Assembly (NCBI RefSeq): GCF_027409185.1
Contig: NC_084469.1
Location: 99,945,835 to 100,009,834, forward strand
Reading direction: 5' to 3'
Length of the DNA: 64,000 nt
From: Cynocephalus volans
Taxonomy: Eukaryota > Chordata > Mammalia > Dermoptera > Cynocephalidae
Shown: piece by piece, positions 33,201 to 45,734 of the stretch
How positions within the stretch are numbered: position 1 is the first letter of the stretch
Layout of the letters: each line of letters starts with the position of its first letter
The notes under the pieces: model-generated
Told to the model about the DNA's origin: nothing
What the model saw: the letters and a program-made list of their open reading frames with translations, nothing else
The model's database searches: none
Program-made: the position numbers and the translations under genes

Positions 33201-36200
33201 GGTCCTGGAGTTCGGCCAAACCTCAGAGACCGGGAAACTGAGGCCAGAGAGGGGGCGGGGTCGCTCAGATCCCCCATCTCGGAGGTCCTGTCCAAGCTAG
33301 GTTCAAACTGTATCCCCTAGCGTTGGACATTTAGGTTGTTCCTGCCAACCTAACCTGGCTGAACGTTTACATAAAAACCTAATCTCTGTATTTGGACATT
33401 TAGGGTCTGGCCAGGCCACTGAAGTTAGTCCCTGGGTCTTCCTGAACAATCTCATATGGGGATTTGGAATGTTGCAGGGCTCCCCCTATGGCTGGACATT
33501 TAGTTTTTGACCAAATAAATCCCCTATAGTTGGGCACTTAGGTTGTTTCAGCCAACTTAGTACCAGTGAGCCCACCATGGCTAGGCCTTTGCTGTGCCTA
33601 GCTGTGGTGAGTTCCAGCCAAATCCCTTGTAGTTGGTCATTTAGATCGTTCCTGCCAACGCAACCTGGCTGGACATTTACATACCAACAAGATTCCCATG
33701 TTTGGACATTTGGGATCTGAGCAGGCCACTGTAGTTGGTCGCTGGATTGTCCAGAATAATCTCATATGGAGGTTCAGGATGTTGCGCTGCTCCCCCTATG
33801 GCTGGGTGTTTAGGTTCCAACCAAATCCCCCTCTGGTTGGGCACATAGGTTAGTCTATCCAGGCCCCTGAGGTTGGACTCTTAGCTTGTCCTGACCAGTC
33901 CCTCATAGGTAGACATTTAGGTTACACCAGGGGGTGTACTGGTGGTTAGGCATTTATGTATTTATTCATTCATTCTTTGGTGGCCGGTAGGGGGATCCGA
34001 ACCCTCTATCTTGGTGTTGCAACTAGCTAGGCATTTAGGTTCCAATAAATCCCCCCCAACAAAAAATTTCAGTGTTTTACCATTACAATGCAGGTAAGAA
34101 GGAATTACAGGTAAAAATAATATACAAAACAACAGAAACATGCAATTTCTGAAAAGCAGGTGAAATAATTAAAAATATAAGGGTGGTGAACATGATCTAG
34201 TTCATGATGCTTCAAATCACCTACTGAGTGGGTTTCTTCTTATTAAAGTAATCCAAGCAAATTATCATTTTGTCCACTGGTGTGAGGCCCGATCACCTGC
34301 TCCCAGACTTCAGCCCAGCCAAAGGCTTTGACCTAACCAGGTAGATGCAAATATACATTTTGGCCTAATCCTCCTACCTGCTGGGGAAAGGAGGACCCAG
34401 GAGGTTGGAAACAGGAGTTTTGTTTTCTTTGTTCCCATCACATCTGTCCCCAAAAGCTGTGCCCCTTGGTGACACGAGCCAAGTACTCTGTTAGATTTTT
34501 TCACAGTGCCTTTTGAAAAATGATGTTATGATTCTCTACTAGTCCCACCTACAAGTCTCTTTTTAAACTTTCAGCTTTTATTGGAAGTTTATTGACTTAG
34601 GATCTTCTACGTGTTCAATCTGGCAGGGACCCCGGCCTGGTTGGGGATGGTCCAGCTCAGTCCTGGAGGAGGGCTATGCTGATCGCTTCTGGTTTCCCGC
34701 AGATCCGAACGCTGGGGTACTGCTGCCAGCTGGTCGGCGGGGTCCTGGTCAAACAGTGTCCTGCCAGGTCCGAAGTGGGGACGCGCCTGATGGCAGTGTC
34801 TGCCCAACTCAGCCACTGCAGGACCGTCCTGCGACTCTTTGACGACCTGGCCATGTTCATGTACACTAAGCAGTACGGCCTGGGGACAGAGGTAACGGGG
34901 TTCATGGGGATGTAGAGAGAGGGGTGCAGATCTCAGCATTTAATGAACTTGTCCCGGAGTGTTCCCCGTTGGACAGTGTATTATTTTCTTTAATTTTACT
35001 TTCTTTTTTGAGACAATCAGATATTCTTATTTTAATTTTTTAAAAAATAGCTAATACGTTCACATGTTCTAAAAGAGTATATAATAAAAAAAGAATCTCC
35101 CTCCTTCCTGATCCTCCAGACCCTGAATTTTCCTCCTCAGAGGCAGCTGCTGTGGTCAGTTTCGTGTGTCTCCATGAACTTTCCTGTACCTACACAGGCA
35201 CATACATATTGTTTACAGAAATAGGTGGCATGCCATCTGCCACTTGCTTTTGTCACTTAAGAGTTCAACCTGGAGATCATGTTTTTTTGTTGTTTTTTTT
35301 TTAACCTTCTCACCTGTCAGAAGGAGATCATTTATTTTTCTTTCTTTTGGCAGCTGGCGGGTACAGGGATTGAACCCTGGACCTCTCTGTTAGCAGCAAC
35401 ATGCTCTAACCACTTAGTAGTAACTGGCCAGCCCGATATTTCTTATCAGTCCAAAAGGAGCTTCTTAATTCTTTATAGCCACATAGCACTGTGCTATATA
35501 GACAGGTGGTGATTTATTTCGCCGGTCCCCCGTTGAGTGACTTGTGGATTATTTCTAATATTTTGCTAGTACCACAGTACTGCAGGAAGTCGCCTTGTTC
35601 CTGCATAATTCCACACGAGTGCCAGCAAATCTAGAAGCCTCACCCAGGGGCCTCTCTCCCCAGGTCCTCAGGAAGGGGCCACCTTGCCCCCCAGGGGATG
35701 GTCTCCAAATCATGCCCTTCTCTGGGCTGCCCTGCCTGTTCCTTTGCCCTCCCTGGGTCTCCTCTTTGAGCCACTTGCTGTCCAGATGCTTCCCCATTCC
35801 GCTTCATGAGCCCATGATCTGATCATCCCAAATCACAAGTATTTCCTTGGACCCTGCTCCCGTTTTGATGCCCATCTCCACATCCTCTTCTTTGTCTGAT
35901 GCTTTAGGTGCATCCCCAAAGTCACCCCGAGGGCCATTTCCTCTGCAGAGTCCCCAGGCAAGGGGGGAAACCCCTCTGAGCCTCGTATATCCCTTGGCCA
36001 GAACAAGAGCCCCTTTTGTTGGGTCCCATGTTCATGTGTCTGTGTGTCCCCCTGCCCTGGTGAGCCTCTCCTCTTCCCCAGGGTCAGACCCCCACCCTGC
36101 CGCTTCTCAGGAAACATGGGTGGAATGAGCACATTGGGGCGGGTGGGGGGGACCCTTTCTCACCGGGGTGGGGGGGAAGCGTGCCAGAACAAACCAGAGG

Positions 36201-39200
36201 GGCCCGAGCAGAATAAGGGAGCTGGAGTGGGGTTCAGAACCCAGAGGGAGGCAGGATCACTGCCAGCCAGAAGGAAGGGGTGGACAGTGTCACCCACCAT
36301 TGATCGGGGCAGGAAGGGGCTTCCTGGGAAGACAGAGAGGAAGGGGAGGGTGTGGCACGCTGCGAGGACAAGGTTAAAGGTAGGAAAGTGAAGGTTCAGG
36401 AAGTAGGTGGGGAGCCAGCCGGCCCTTGGTCCTGAGGGGGCGGGTCCCGGGCACCAGGCCTCTGTGGGTGTTCCTGCAGGCGGTGCTACAGAGCTTGGGG
36501 GCGGAGGGCGTGGGCACCGTGCAGAACCGGGAGCCCGCGTGGGCTCTGTAATTCGACAACCTGCAGGCCCATCCCTGCCTGAGCTGGGGCAGGCAGCTTC
36601 CTCCACACGCGCCAGTCTGCCTGTCTGTAAGGCCGGGATGGTGACCCCTCTCGGGTTTGGGGGAGGTAACGCAAACCTTGTAGTGTTGTGCTCCGCACAC
36701 AGTCAGCACTGGGCGTGTGGTGGCCTGGAGTTACTGCACTGTCCTGCCTGGTCAGGGTTCTCTGCGGGCTGCCTGCCCTGCTCCCCGCTCAGGGTCCTGC
36801 ATCAGAGGGTCCTGCATCAGAGGGCCTCGCCTGAGACCCGTGTGCAGGAGCTGGAAGCCTTCGGGAAGGAGGACTCTGATGCAGGGCGTCCCAACTTCAT
36901 ACATGGGAATCCTCTGGGAACTTAAAAAGATCCCAGTGCTAGGACAGAATCCTTAGGGGCATGGGGTGTTTGATGCTCCCAAGGGAATTCCATTGCCCAG
37001 CCCAATTGGGACTTGCTTCTCCAGTGGGCATCGATGACTGTACTGCTGAGCAGCAGAAGTCAGGCCCGTGTGGGATCCGCAGCCTGAACATCCTGGACAT
37101 GGCCTGTGGACTGTGGTGGGGAGAAATCTCACTGCCACCTGGCATGGCCAGGGTCCTAAAATGGGCAATGCATCGGTCTAACCCCAGGCCTATACCCCCT
37201 CCTGATCCTGCAGGAGGAGGACGTCTTTGTCCGCTGGATGTCTGTCCTGGGCAACATAGCCGACCAGCTCTTCTACCCCTGTGAGCACATCGCCTGGGCC
37301 GCTGACGCCAGAATCCTCCACGTGGACTCTTCCTGGTGGTGGACACTGAGCACGACCTTCTGGTGCCTCTCCCTGCTCCTGGGGGTGGCCAGGTGAGTGG
37401 CATTGGCAGGAAGGGAGCCCCTGAGGGCCCTGGGTGGGGTCTGCTCAGCGGGGCTGTAGCAGCATTGTCACCGGCACATTGCTTTAGGCTGGAGGTGTGT
37501 GGGCCTTTGCCTCCTCGAGTTTTCCTCCTTTTGTTATGACCCCACTGTATTTGTTTCTGATAACTGCTGTAACGAACTACCACAAATTTGGTGGCTTTTT
37601 TTTTTTTTTAAAGATGACCAGTAAGGGTATCTTAATCCTTGACTTGGTGTTGTCAGCACCACGCTCTCCCAAGTGAGCTAACCAGCCATCCCTATATAGG
37701 GATCCAACCCCATGGCCTTGGTATTATCAGCACCACACTCTCCCAAGTGAGCCATGGGCTGGCCCAAATTTGGTGGCTTTAAACAATACGTTTATTATCT
37801 AACAGTTCTGGAGGTTGGAAGTGTGAAATGGATCTCACTGGGCTAAAATCGAGGTATAGACAGGGCTGGTTCCTTCAGGAAGCTCCGGGGGAGGATCTAT
37901 TTCCTCCTTTTCCAGCTTTTAGAGATGCCCGCAGCCCTCAGCTGTGGCCCCTTCCTCCATCTTCAAAGCCAGCTGCACAGCATCTTCCACTCTCTCTCTG
38001 ACTCTGATCCTCCTGCCACCCTCTTAATAGAAACCCTGTGATGACATTGGGACCACAGGGATAATCCAGGGTAATCCCCCATCTCAAGATCCTTACCTTA
38101 ATCACACTTGCAAAGTCCCTTTTGCCATGCGAGGTGACTTATTCAGGTCCTGGAGATTAGGATGTGGACATCTTGGGTGGGGGGCCGAGGGGGGAGAGAT
38201 TCTGCTGACCAGACCCAGGGGTCTGGAGAGAAGCAGCTAATGTGGCTGCCTTCGCCCAGGTCCCTGAGTCCCATTTGCCTTGTCATGAGCAGACATCCCC
38301 AAAGAAAACACCCAGCAGTTTCCTGATTGGCTCCGTGCTTCCAAAACCCATATGGTTTCTAGAACTTTACACTAACGGTTTCCTCCCATTTTCTTCTTTG
38401 CAAACTTGCTGAGTTGATTCATTCAGAATCGTCTGCGTCAGAAAACACGAGGAGCCGGGTCCCCCAGTCCCTATGGCTTAGTGGCCGAGAAGGCCTGTCA
38501 GATCCCTGGAGTGAGGTGTGGCTGCCTGTGTGAGGAGGGGTTAAGGTATAATGCCCTCCAAATGGAGAAGTTACTTTGAGACTGAAGAGGGGAGTGGGCA
38601 GGTCTGTTTGGTGATCAGAGATATTTATCTGTCAGGGTGGCTCATGGACAAGAAAGCTGGATGCAGTGCAGAATCAGACGTCAGCAGATGGGAGCTAGGC
38701 TCTGTCTCTGCAGGCTAGACAGTGTTTACATAGCAAAAGCGCCTGTTACTAAGAATAACTTCAAGAGGCTGGCCCCGCTCACTCGGGAGAGTGCGGCGCT
38801 GATAGCACCGAGGCCGCAGGTTCAGATCCCTATGTAGGCATGGCCGGTGCGCTCACTGGCTGAGCGTGGTGCAGACAACACCGAGCCAGGGGTTACGATC
38901 CCCTTACCGGTCAAAAAAAAAAAAAGAATAACTTCAAGGAAACATCTTAAAATAAGGTAATAACATCATTCCCCAGGTGTCTTGTGATGTCTGTGCTCAG
39001 GCGCCACCTGCTGTAATAAATCACTCACTCTCTGCAGCCTGTGTTGCCTTTACATTTGCCCTAGGGTTAAGGTGTGACTAACTGGTCAGTGAGGCAAAGG
39101 AGTGAGGTCAGTCAGGACTCCACATGGCAGGTGGGGCCCAAGATGGTGCTGGTTTTGCTCAACCTCTAACACTGCTGCTAATCTCAAGGGAGGCTGTGCG

Positions 39201-42200
39201 TCCCTGGTTCTGGGGGAAGTGTCCATGTCTGCTGTCGTTGTCCCTGGGCAAGGCTGACTTTCAGTAGTTCAGTTCTCTCCCAGTTATATGCTCATCACAG
39301 ACAATCTGGAAAGTGGACAAAACCCCAAAGGAGACGACTTAAGTCACTCATCATCCAACCCAGAGACGCCGCGTTTAGACTTTGGTGATTTGTTTCCCCT
39401 GATGTGTTTTTGTTTGTTTGTGGCCACTGGCCAGTAAGGGGATCCGAACCCTTGACCTTGGTGTTACCAACACCGCGCTCTAACCAACTGAGCTAACCTA
39501 ACCGGCCACCCTTGCTGATGTGTTTTGACTGTCTCCTGATCGCCTTGGCTTCTTCTGGATCTCTGAGGTCCCCTCGAGGTCACCGTGTCTACCTGTGGAG
39601 CTTGCCCTGTCTCCCTCCCAAGCATCCACTTTCCCCGTGTGCTCGGGGACTCCCGGGCGGGCACCTGGGCTGGGCTCAGGGATTCTTGTCCACCGCCTTC
39701 CTCTTCTGGCCCCAAGAGCCTTGTGACTTCTGGCCCCAAGAGCCTCCCTGTTCTTGTTTTAGGGACAGGCTTGGTTCTGTTCTTCTTTTCTAGTGGGCTT
39801 TGTTTCTTTCTTTATTTTATTTTATTTATTTATTTTTTTAAGACAACCGATGAGGGGATCTTAACCCTTGACTTGGTGTTGTCAGCACCATGCTCTCCCA
39901 AGCGAGCTAACCGGCCATCCCTATATAGGATCCGAACCCGTGGCCTTGGTGTTATCAGCACCGCACTCTCCCAAATGAGCCATGGGCTGGCCTGGGCTTT
40001 ATTTCTTAGAGCAGTTTTAGATACACAGCAAAATCGAGCAGAAAGTACAGAGTCCCCATATATCCCCTGTCCCCACACACATGCACAGACTGCCCCGCTG
40101 TCCATATCCCCCACAGAGGGGAGCATTTGCTGCAAAGGATAACTCTCCATGGACACATCATCATCACCTGGAGTGCAATGTTGCATTCCTGGTGTTGGAC
40201 ACTCTATGGGTTTAGACAAAAGTACAGTGACATGCGTCCACCATTGTAGTATCACACAGAGGAGTTTCACTGTCCTCTGCGCTCTGCCTGTTATTCCATT
40301 AATTTTTAGATTGTATAGTTTTTCCCACCATTTCTCTGGATTTGGCATGAGCAAGGGCATGAGGGTTGGGGAGCATTAGGTGTGTCTTTGTCATGACCAG
40401 GTGTCTATGCTCAAGGCCCAGGGTTCCAGAACATCATCTGGGAGGTTAAGATGCAGGTCCCTGGACCAGGTGCTCAGACGTTCTCATTCCATGGGCCTGG
40501 GGTGCTCAGGAATCAGTGTTTTGCCCCAATCCCCAGGTGGTTCCCACCTACCACACCGCAGGTGCTGTCCTGCGTCCCCTGTCCTCTGGGACATGGATGG
40601 GTCCACGGTGGCCAGGGGAGGTGGACCAGATCCTGGACCTCCCAGTTAGGAAGTCCAGCACATTCATGTGCCCGCACACCCCACGGCCCAGGCCGCAGGG
40701 TGCAGGCGCCTGCTGGAGCAGCCTGGGTGGCTGCCCACTGGTAGCCCCTTCCTCAGCCTGTAGTCACCAGCTCTGGGGGCCCAGAGGGTCATCCAGATTC
40801 ACCTGAGTCTCCAGGGGGAGGGTGTGTTGGGGGCCAGTGTATCACTCATCTGAGCTATTTTCTACATATACCGGGTGAGGCAGCTGAGAGGGAAACAGCT
40901 TCCCCAGGGCCGCCCAGCTGTAGCCAGCCTCTATGTCTCCACTGTAGAGGGGTAGCTGCCAACACCCCACGTGGCAAATATTCCTTTGAACTCTAGGCCA
41001 GCGATTGGCAGAGGCCAGTTGGGGCCTGCCTGACCATGTTAGAACCTCTGAATGTTCCCAAATCTGGTGCAGATGGCCCAAGCTGTGTTAGTGATGGTCT
41101 GTTAGTGATGCGGCCCTGGGGGCTTCAGAGGCACAGCGAGGTCTGGAGCTCCAGGAGGGCGCAGGACCATGGGTGGCAGGGAGAGGGAAAGCCACTTGTC
41201 TGAGGGCTCAGCTGGCTGTACGGGGAACCTGTGGCCTCAGTAACCGGTGGCAGAACCTCCCCTGCCCCCCCACCCTGCCTTTCTTGCCGCTCTGGCAGGC
41301 AGGGTGTCCTCCCACCATCTCTGGTGTTGCAGGTCCCTGTGGATGGTGCTGAAGCTGAGGCAGAGGCTGCGAAGTCTCACGGTGGCCTTCACCAGGTACG
41401 ATGTTTGGTGGTCACCCAGGAGGAAGGGTCCTACTTCTTCATTAGGCGTGGGCCCCTGGCTGGGAGTCTCCAGCAGGATCAGCCCACTCCCGTGCAGGGC
41501 CCCGTGCTGGAGTGGGGTGTGTGCTCCAGGTCTTGGGGCCTCCCCTTGGCCCCTGGGTGGGTGGTTGGACCTTTTACACATAGGGAAACTGAGGCTCACT
41601 TGAGTGAGGACTCCAGGGCTGCGCTTTCAGGGCTGAGCCCCTAGCAGGGAGGATGACCTGGGGACAGAGTCAGTTTCCCGAGGACAGTGGTCACTGTCAC
41701 TGTTTAAACCTGCAAAAGAACACGGATAGAGCTGGGCCGGCACAGACAGAGAACTTGCCCACCGAGCAGCCCCCGTCCCACCTCCCCACTCATGTCCAGG
41801 GGGCTCGGGAGGACTGAGGTGTGGATTTGAGACTTTTGACCCTGGCCCATGCCCGGTTCATGCTGTAGGCTCCGTCTGGGGGCTGAGACAGGGACGCGAT
41901 CCCGGTGGGAGGGTCAGGAGTGACCGCCTGGGCCCCACTATCCGTCCCCACTTCCAGGCAGGGTCTGTTGTCACGCCGCGAGCACATGCGGGCCTTCCAG
42001 AGCTGCGGGAAGGGCGGCCCGTGAGCGGCTCCTCTCTGTCCCCACAGTCAGCCGCCCTGGAGCAAGCGGAGGGCCATCAAGGTGCAGATGCAGTCGGAGG
42101 TGCTGACACTCCTCAGCAACCTGGCCGATCTGGCTAACGCCGTGCACTGGCTGCCCCCCGGTGTCCTGTGGGCTGGCCGCTTCCCGCCGTGGCTGGTTGG

Positions 42201-42282
42201 CTTCATGGGCACCGTCTCCTCCCTCCTCAGCATGTACCAGGCAGCCCGAGCTGGTGGCCAGGCCAATGCCACCACCCCCTGA
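33114..42282 (+). CDS. PEX11G: Peroxisomal membrane protein 11C (PEX11-gamma)
   Basis: PEX11-family peroxisomal membrane protein that takes part in membrane elongation and division with PEX11A/B and FIS1. Coding exons: 33114-33173, 34703-34891, 37214-37392, 41333-41395, 42048-42282; borders are GT..AG and phases join to 241 residues, the human length. The start ATG in GCCATGG opens MAALSGLASALESYRGRDRL. Conserved blocks: YCCQLVGG, LRLFDDLAMF, YPCEH, and WAGRFPPWLVG. Two likely membrane helices lie at about 126-147 (after WWW) and about 211-230; a basic KLRQRLR stretch lies between them. The gene has introns of 1.5, 2.3, 3.9 and 0.65 kb rich in SINEs. It is divergent from TEX45 and convergent with ARHGEF18. 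Nothing suggests a defect. Confidence 0.97.
33321..33930. repeat. Two-copy ~310-bp tandem repeat built of ~50-bp subunits, PEX11G intron 1
   Basis: The block starting GTTGGACATTTAGGTTGTTC at about 33,322 restarts at about 33,632 (GTTGGTCATTTAGATCGTTC). Both copies run through ACCTGGCTG..TTTACATA, GGCCACTG.AGTT and ATCTCATATGG. The motif GGACATTTAG(G) recurs inside each copy. Confidence 0.85.
33969..34021 (-). mobile_element. SINE fragment (CYN-like)
   Basis: Only the GGTAGGGGGATCCGAACCCT half is left. It lies at the edge of the tandem repeat. Confidence 0.7.
34130..34420 (+). repeat. Unclassified interspersed repeat, copy B
   Basis: Homologous to 28,136-28,420. Both share GATGCAAATATACA and AAAGGAGGACCCAG(G/A)AGGT-like segments. 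Confidence 0.7.
34985..35575 (-). mobile_element. L1 3' UTR, antisense, with SINE insertion
   Basis: Reversed L1 text ('ctgctgtggtcagtttcgtgt', 'ccgttgagtgacttgtggatt') surrounds a minus-strand SINE at about 35,332-35,436. It lies in PEX11G intron 2. Confidence 0.65.
35332..35436 (-). mobile_element. tRNA-derived SINE monomer (CYN-like), diverged
   Basis: Keeps GGTACAGGGATTGAACCCTG; the end reads AACTGGCCAGCCC. Confidence 0.8.
35580..37210. other. PEX11G intron 2, no repeat or exon recognised
   Basis: GC-rich, unique-looking DNA. It contains a small duplication (GGGTCCTGCATCAGA twice at about 36,799-36,830). No exon on either strand is supported. Confidence 0.6.
37550..38215 (-). mobile_element. 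Old LTR (MaLR-like), antisense, split by a SINE
   Basis: 'ctgctgtaacgaactaccac', 'aacagttctggaggttggaag' and 'ggtgacttattcaggtcctggagattagg' resemble reversed mammalian LTRs. The SINE at 37,599-37,765 interrupts it. Confidence 0.6.
37599..37765 (-). mobile_element. Dimeric tRNA-derived SINE (CYN-like)
   Basis: Flanked by the exact 15-bp duplication AAATTTGGTGGCTTT (37,584-37,598 and 37,766-37,780). Confidence 0.95.
38766..38923 (+). mobile_element. Dimeric tRNA-derived SINE (CYN-like)
   Basis: Flanked by the exact 15-bp duplication AAGAATAACTTCAAG (38,751-38,765 and 38,924-38,938). It keeps many CpGs, so it is young. Confidence 0.95.
39411..39514 (-). mobile_element. tRNA-derived SINE monomer (CYN-like)
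   Basis: Flanked by CTGATGTGTTTT (39,399-39,410 and 39,515-39,526). Confidence 0.94.
39809..39993 (-). mobile_element. Dimeric tRNA-derived SINE (CYN-like)
   Basis: Flanked by GGGCTTTGTTTCTT and GGGCTTTATTTCTT. It is inserted in an antisense L1 3' UTR (about 39,785-40,345). Confidence 0.94.
39994..40345 (-). mobile_element. L1 3' UTR, antisense
   Basis: TTAGAGCAGTTTTAGATACA and 'cagaaagtacagagtcccca' are reversed L1 3' UTR. It lies in PEX11G intron 3. Confidence 0.75.
40346..41332. other. PEX11G intron 3, right part: nothing recognised
   Basis: GC-rich unique-looking DNA with no supported exon or repeat. Confidence 0.55.
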
Positions 42283-42531
42283 CACGGCCCGAGTTGCACG
42301 TGGACACAGCCACACCCGGTGGCAGGCCCTTGCATCCTACACAGCAGAAATCATCAGGGCACAAGCCCACGCGTGGGGTGGGCAGAGGGGGTGGTGTGAG
42401 GCCCCCCGGCCCCAGCCAAGGCCTCCGCGGGGGAAGCTTCTCTCTCAGCCACAGGGGAGGACCTGGGACCTCTGAGCCGTCGCGAAGTCTGGAAAGGTTG
42501 CTGCGGGCCTCAGCAGAGCCTCCCATATCCA

Positions 42532-42537
42532 AATAAA
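42532..42537 (+). terminator. PEX11G: PEX11G poly(A) signal AATAAA
   Basis: It lies 250 bp after the stop codon and is followed by a GT-rich stretch, so the 3' UTR is about 42,283-42,555. Confidence 0.85.
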
Positions 42538-43744
42538 GGCCAGCAGGAGAGACGGTGCGTCATGCTTCAGGTGCGGCATCGGGAAAGCCAAAATGAGAGT
42601 CAGTTAAACAGCGGGGCGCTGGTGCCGGGCTCAGGGGTGGGAAGTTATTACACTGGTGGCCCCTTGCCATCCTTAGAAGCCACACTTCCCCAGCCACCTT
42701 CCAGAACACTCTTGGCCTGGTGGGTCCTGCCTGTCCCTGAGCTGGTGCTGCCTGCTGACCCCACTGAGTGGCTGTTAGCCATCCAGGGCCGTTCTTCACT
42801 CCCCACAGTCCTGGCCATCGTGGGTACAGGAGGCTGTCTCCCGCCAGGCCACGCCTGAGTCACTCCTCCTCCTCTTGGGCACCGAGAGGCGCTTACACCT
42901 GCCTCACGCCACGTGGTCCTCAGGCCCAGGGTGGCCGTGGTCCATTCAGGACCACTGTGAGCATTTAGCGGGTTCCACACTGGGGCCAGGCCATGCATGC
43001 TGGTGTCTCTGAAGACACTGGTGGCTTTTGTCTCCCACCTCACTGAGAACGTGGTGGGATGGGAAACGTCTGCTTTCTAGTCTGATGGCTGAGAACGACA
43101 TTTGAGAGGCCATGCAGGTGTGGCCTTGGGTAGGCGTCGGTAGACAGTGTCCAGCCAGGAAGACCCAACACAACAGGCAGTGTTTATGCCCTGGAGTCTC
43201 GTGTGATACCAACTGCATTGTTTCTTTTATAAGGAAGACATCAGCTGCTGGTAGGCTGGGGGTTGCTCAGGGTACCACAGGATGCAGGAGACCCCAGCTG
43301 GACTCATCCATCTGTGGGGGCTCCCTCTGCCTGGGGCTTCTTCTGCCAGGGACTTCTGGGTGGGCCAGGCTTGGTTGGTGTCTCCCTGGGTTGGGGGGTG
43401 CACGCCTGTCCTGGCCCTTAGCAGAGGCCCCCTTCCCAGCTCTAGTGGCAACAGTGAGTAGGGGGTGGGGGTCATAATAGCGCTTGATGACCTACCTGGA
43501 GGCTCAACCAGTTAATACCTGTAAGGTCCCCAGTGTGGTGCCTCACTGTGGGAAGCCACGCGAACACCTGGTCGCACGTGCCATAGGTACCACAAGGGAA
43601 AAACAAGCCAAGTTGGGAATACAGCCTGGGCTGGGAAGGCCTCAGACACTGACCATATGGGGTGTGGCCACAGAGCAGGTGGGACAGATGCTTCCAGAAA
43701 AGGAGGCCCACCTCCTAACCCCCCGAGCTGGGCCATGGCTCTTT

Positions 43745-43985
43745 GCGTTTTTTTAGAAAAGTGTTATTGAAATATAATTCACATACGAATTAGCCATTTA
43801 GGGTGTATAGTTCAGTGGGTTTAGTATATTCATGGTCGTGCAACCATCACCACAATCAATCTTAGGACATTTCGTCACCCCCAGAAAGACACCTCACACC
43901 CCTTAGCCATCACCCACACCACCCTCCCCTCCCCCAGGCTTGGCGACCAATACCCTACTTTCTGTCTCTCTAGATTTGTCTGTTA
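43745..43985 (-). mobile_element. L1 3' UTR, antisense
   Basis: GTTATTGAAATATAATTCAC and CAACCATCACCACAATCAAT are typical of reversed L1 3' ends. Confidence 0.85.
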
Positions 43986-44605
43986 TGTCCAGTGGTTCTC
44001 CACCTTTTGGAGTCTGGGAAGGGACCCCTCTGAGACTCCCTTAATGACCACAGGCTCTCTTTGCAGAGTATCTCCTTTGGGGGAGCCCCCAGGGGCCCAT
44101 GGAGTTCGCTGAGGAAGGCTGGGGGCATGCTGGGGGAAGCCGTGGGCTGAGCAGAGGTTGGGGACAGCTGGGGTGGAGGTGGGGGGTGCTCAGTAGGGTC
44201 CACACCAAGGAGGAGGGCAGCCCAAGGTCCCCCTGACAGGCCAGTGTCCCTTTGGGCCTGGGCTTGGGCCGAAGCTTCCTGGCAGTCAGAGCTGGTGGGG
44301 CAGCACTGGTGTCTTTAGCCAGTCACCTCCTCCCACCTCCAGACCTTTCTGGATGGATTCACACCCTCACAGCCCCTGCCTGCCCCTTTCCTGCATCCTG
44401 GTGTCTCCCATGGCCAGCATTTAGCCCGGGGGCATGGGCTGTGTGTGGCAACGTGATGTGTGCCAGGCATGCACTTTTGTGACGCAGGTCCCTGGCTCCT
44501 ACCAGCTCACATGGGTCTTTGACCCCAACACTGTTCAAACTCTACTATCTGTGCTTGGCCAAATTGTGCGTGGGGGAGAACTCCAACATCCTTGTCAGGA
44601 GAATG

Positions 44606-44704
44606 TTTTTTTTACTTTTGGCGGCTGGCTGGTAAGGGGATCTGAACCCTTGACCCTGGTGTTATCAGCACCGCGCTCTACTGAGGGAGCTAACCAGCCA
44701 GCCT
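44606..44704 (-). mobile_element. tRNA-derived SINE monomer (CYN-like)
   Basis: Flanked by GAGAATG on both sides; it splits L1-like sequence. Confidence 0.9.
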
Positions 44705-45075
44705 GAGAATGGATACACAAGTTGTGGTCCATCCATACCCTACTCAGAGAAAAAGGAACGAGCTGCTGACACACGCATCATCACGGATGAGTCCCAAGAG
44801 CACTAGTGAACGATGCCGGGCACAGGAGACTACTTGTCGCATGATGTGACTTTCTAGAACAAGGAAAATTGAGCTGGAGAGACTGGAAGCCAATCAGCTG
44901 GTGACCCCAGGGGTGGGAAGAGGGACAGGAGAGAAAGTCTTGGGGGAAAGAAAATGTCTCAGATCTTGATTGGGGTGTGGGTTACCCAAGTGCATCATCT
45001 TGCAAACCCCAGCTAACTACACTTAAGATGTATGGATTTTATGGCATGTTAATGACACCTCAATTTAAAAGGGAG
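44705..45075 (+). mobile_element. L1 3'-end remnant
   Basis: 'gtggtccatccataccctact', 'acgatgccgggcacaggagac' and 'catgttaatgacacctcaatt' follow the L1 ORF2-to-3' UTR order. Confidence 0.7.
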
Positions 45076-45734
45076 CAAAACAGCCTGCGTGGTGGCATCT
45101 TCCAGTGCCCTGGGCAAGCCCACGATGGTCTATAGAGCCTCCTTACGTGACACAGCCTCTTTTCATGCAGCCCCACTGAGAGCAATTCAGGTGTTTAAAG
45201 GTTATTATTCATATCTCAGTCCCCAGACCAAGCCAGTACTTCAGCTGTTGTTCACCCAAAGGAGTAATCTGCTCCCGAACTGGGCAATTAAAGGGATTTT
45301 TAAAAATGACTTTTCCTCCTGTGTGGCCTCTGCCACCTAACACGCGGGTAAGATGTGTAGGGATTCCCACTGTCCCTCCCTGGTTGGATGGGGCTCGCTC
45401 TATTCTCTGCTGGGGTGCAGGGGCCGGCAGTCTGCAATCCATATATCTGCTCCCTTGGGGGCACTAGAGGGAGCTCACGGGTCTGCAGGTGGGTTGAGGC
45501 GGCACCTGCGCCCCCTGCCGGCGTCCTGCTCCCTGGAGATTCACTGGGCAACGGCAGTTTCTCCCCTTGGTGGCCGCTGAAGGGCCTGGCTCAGGGCAGC
45601 CCCAGCACCCACTGGCCGGTGCCCCCTCCTCGGGAGTCTGAGTTCCAGCTGTAAATGTTAACAATTCCAACTGATTCCCCTCGTTCTCCCAGCCTGAGGG
45701 GTGGTGACTGCTTCCAGGGGTTGACACCTTAGTT

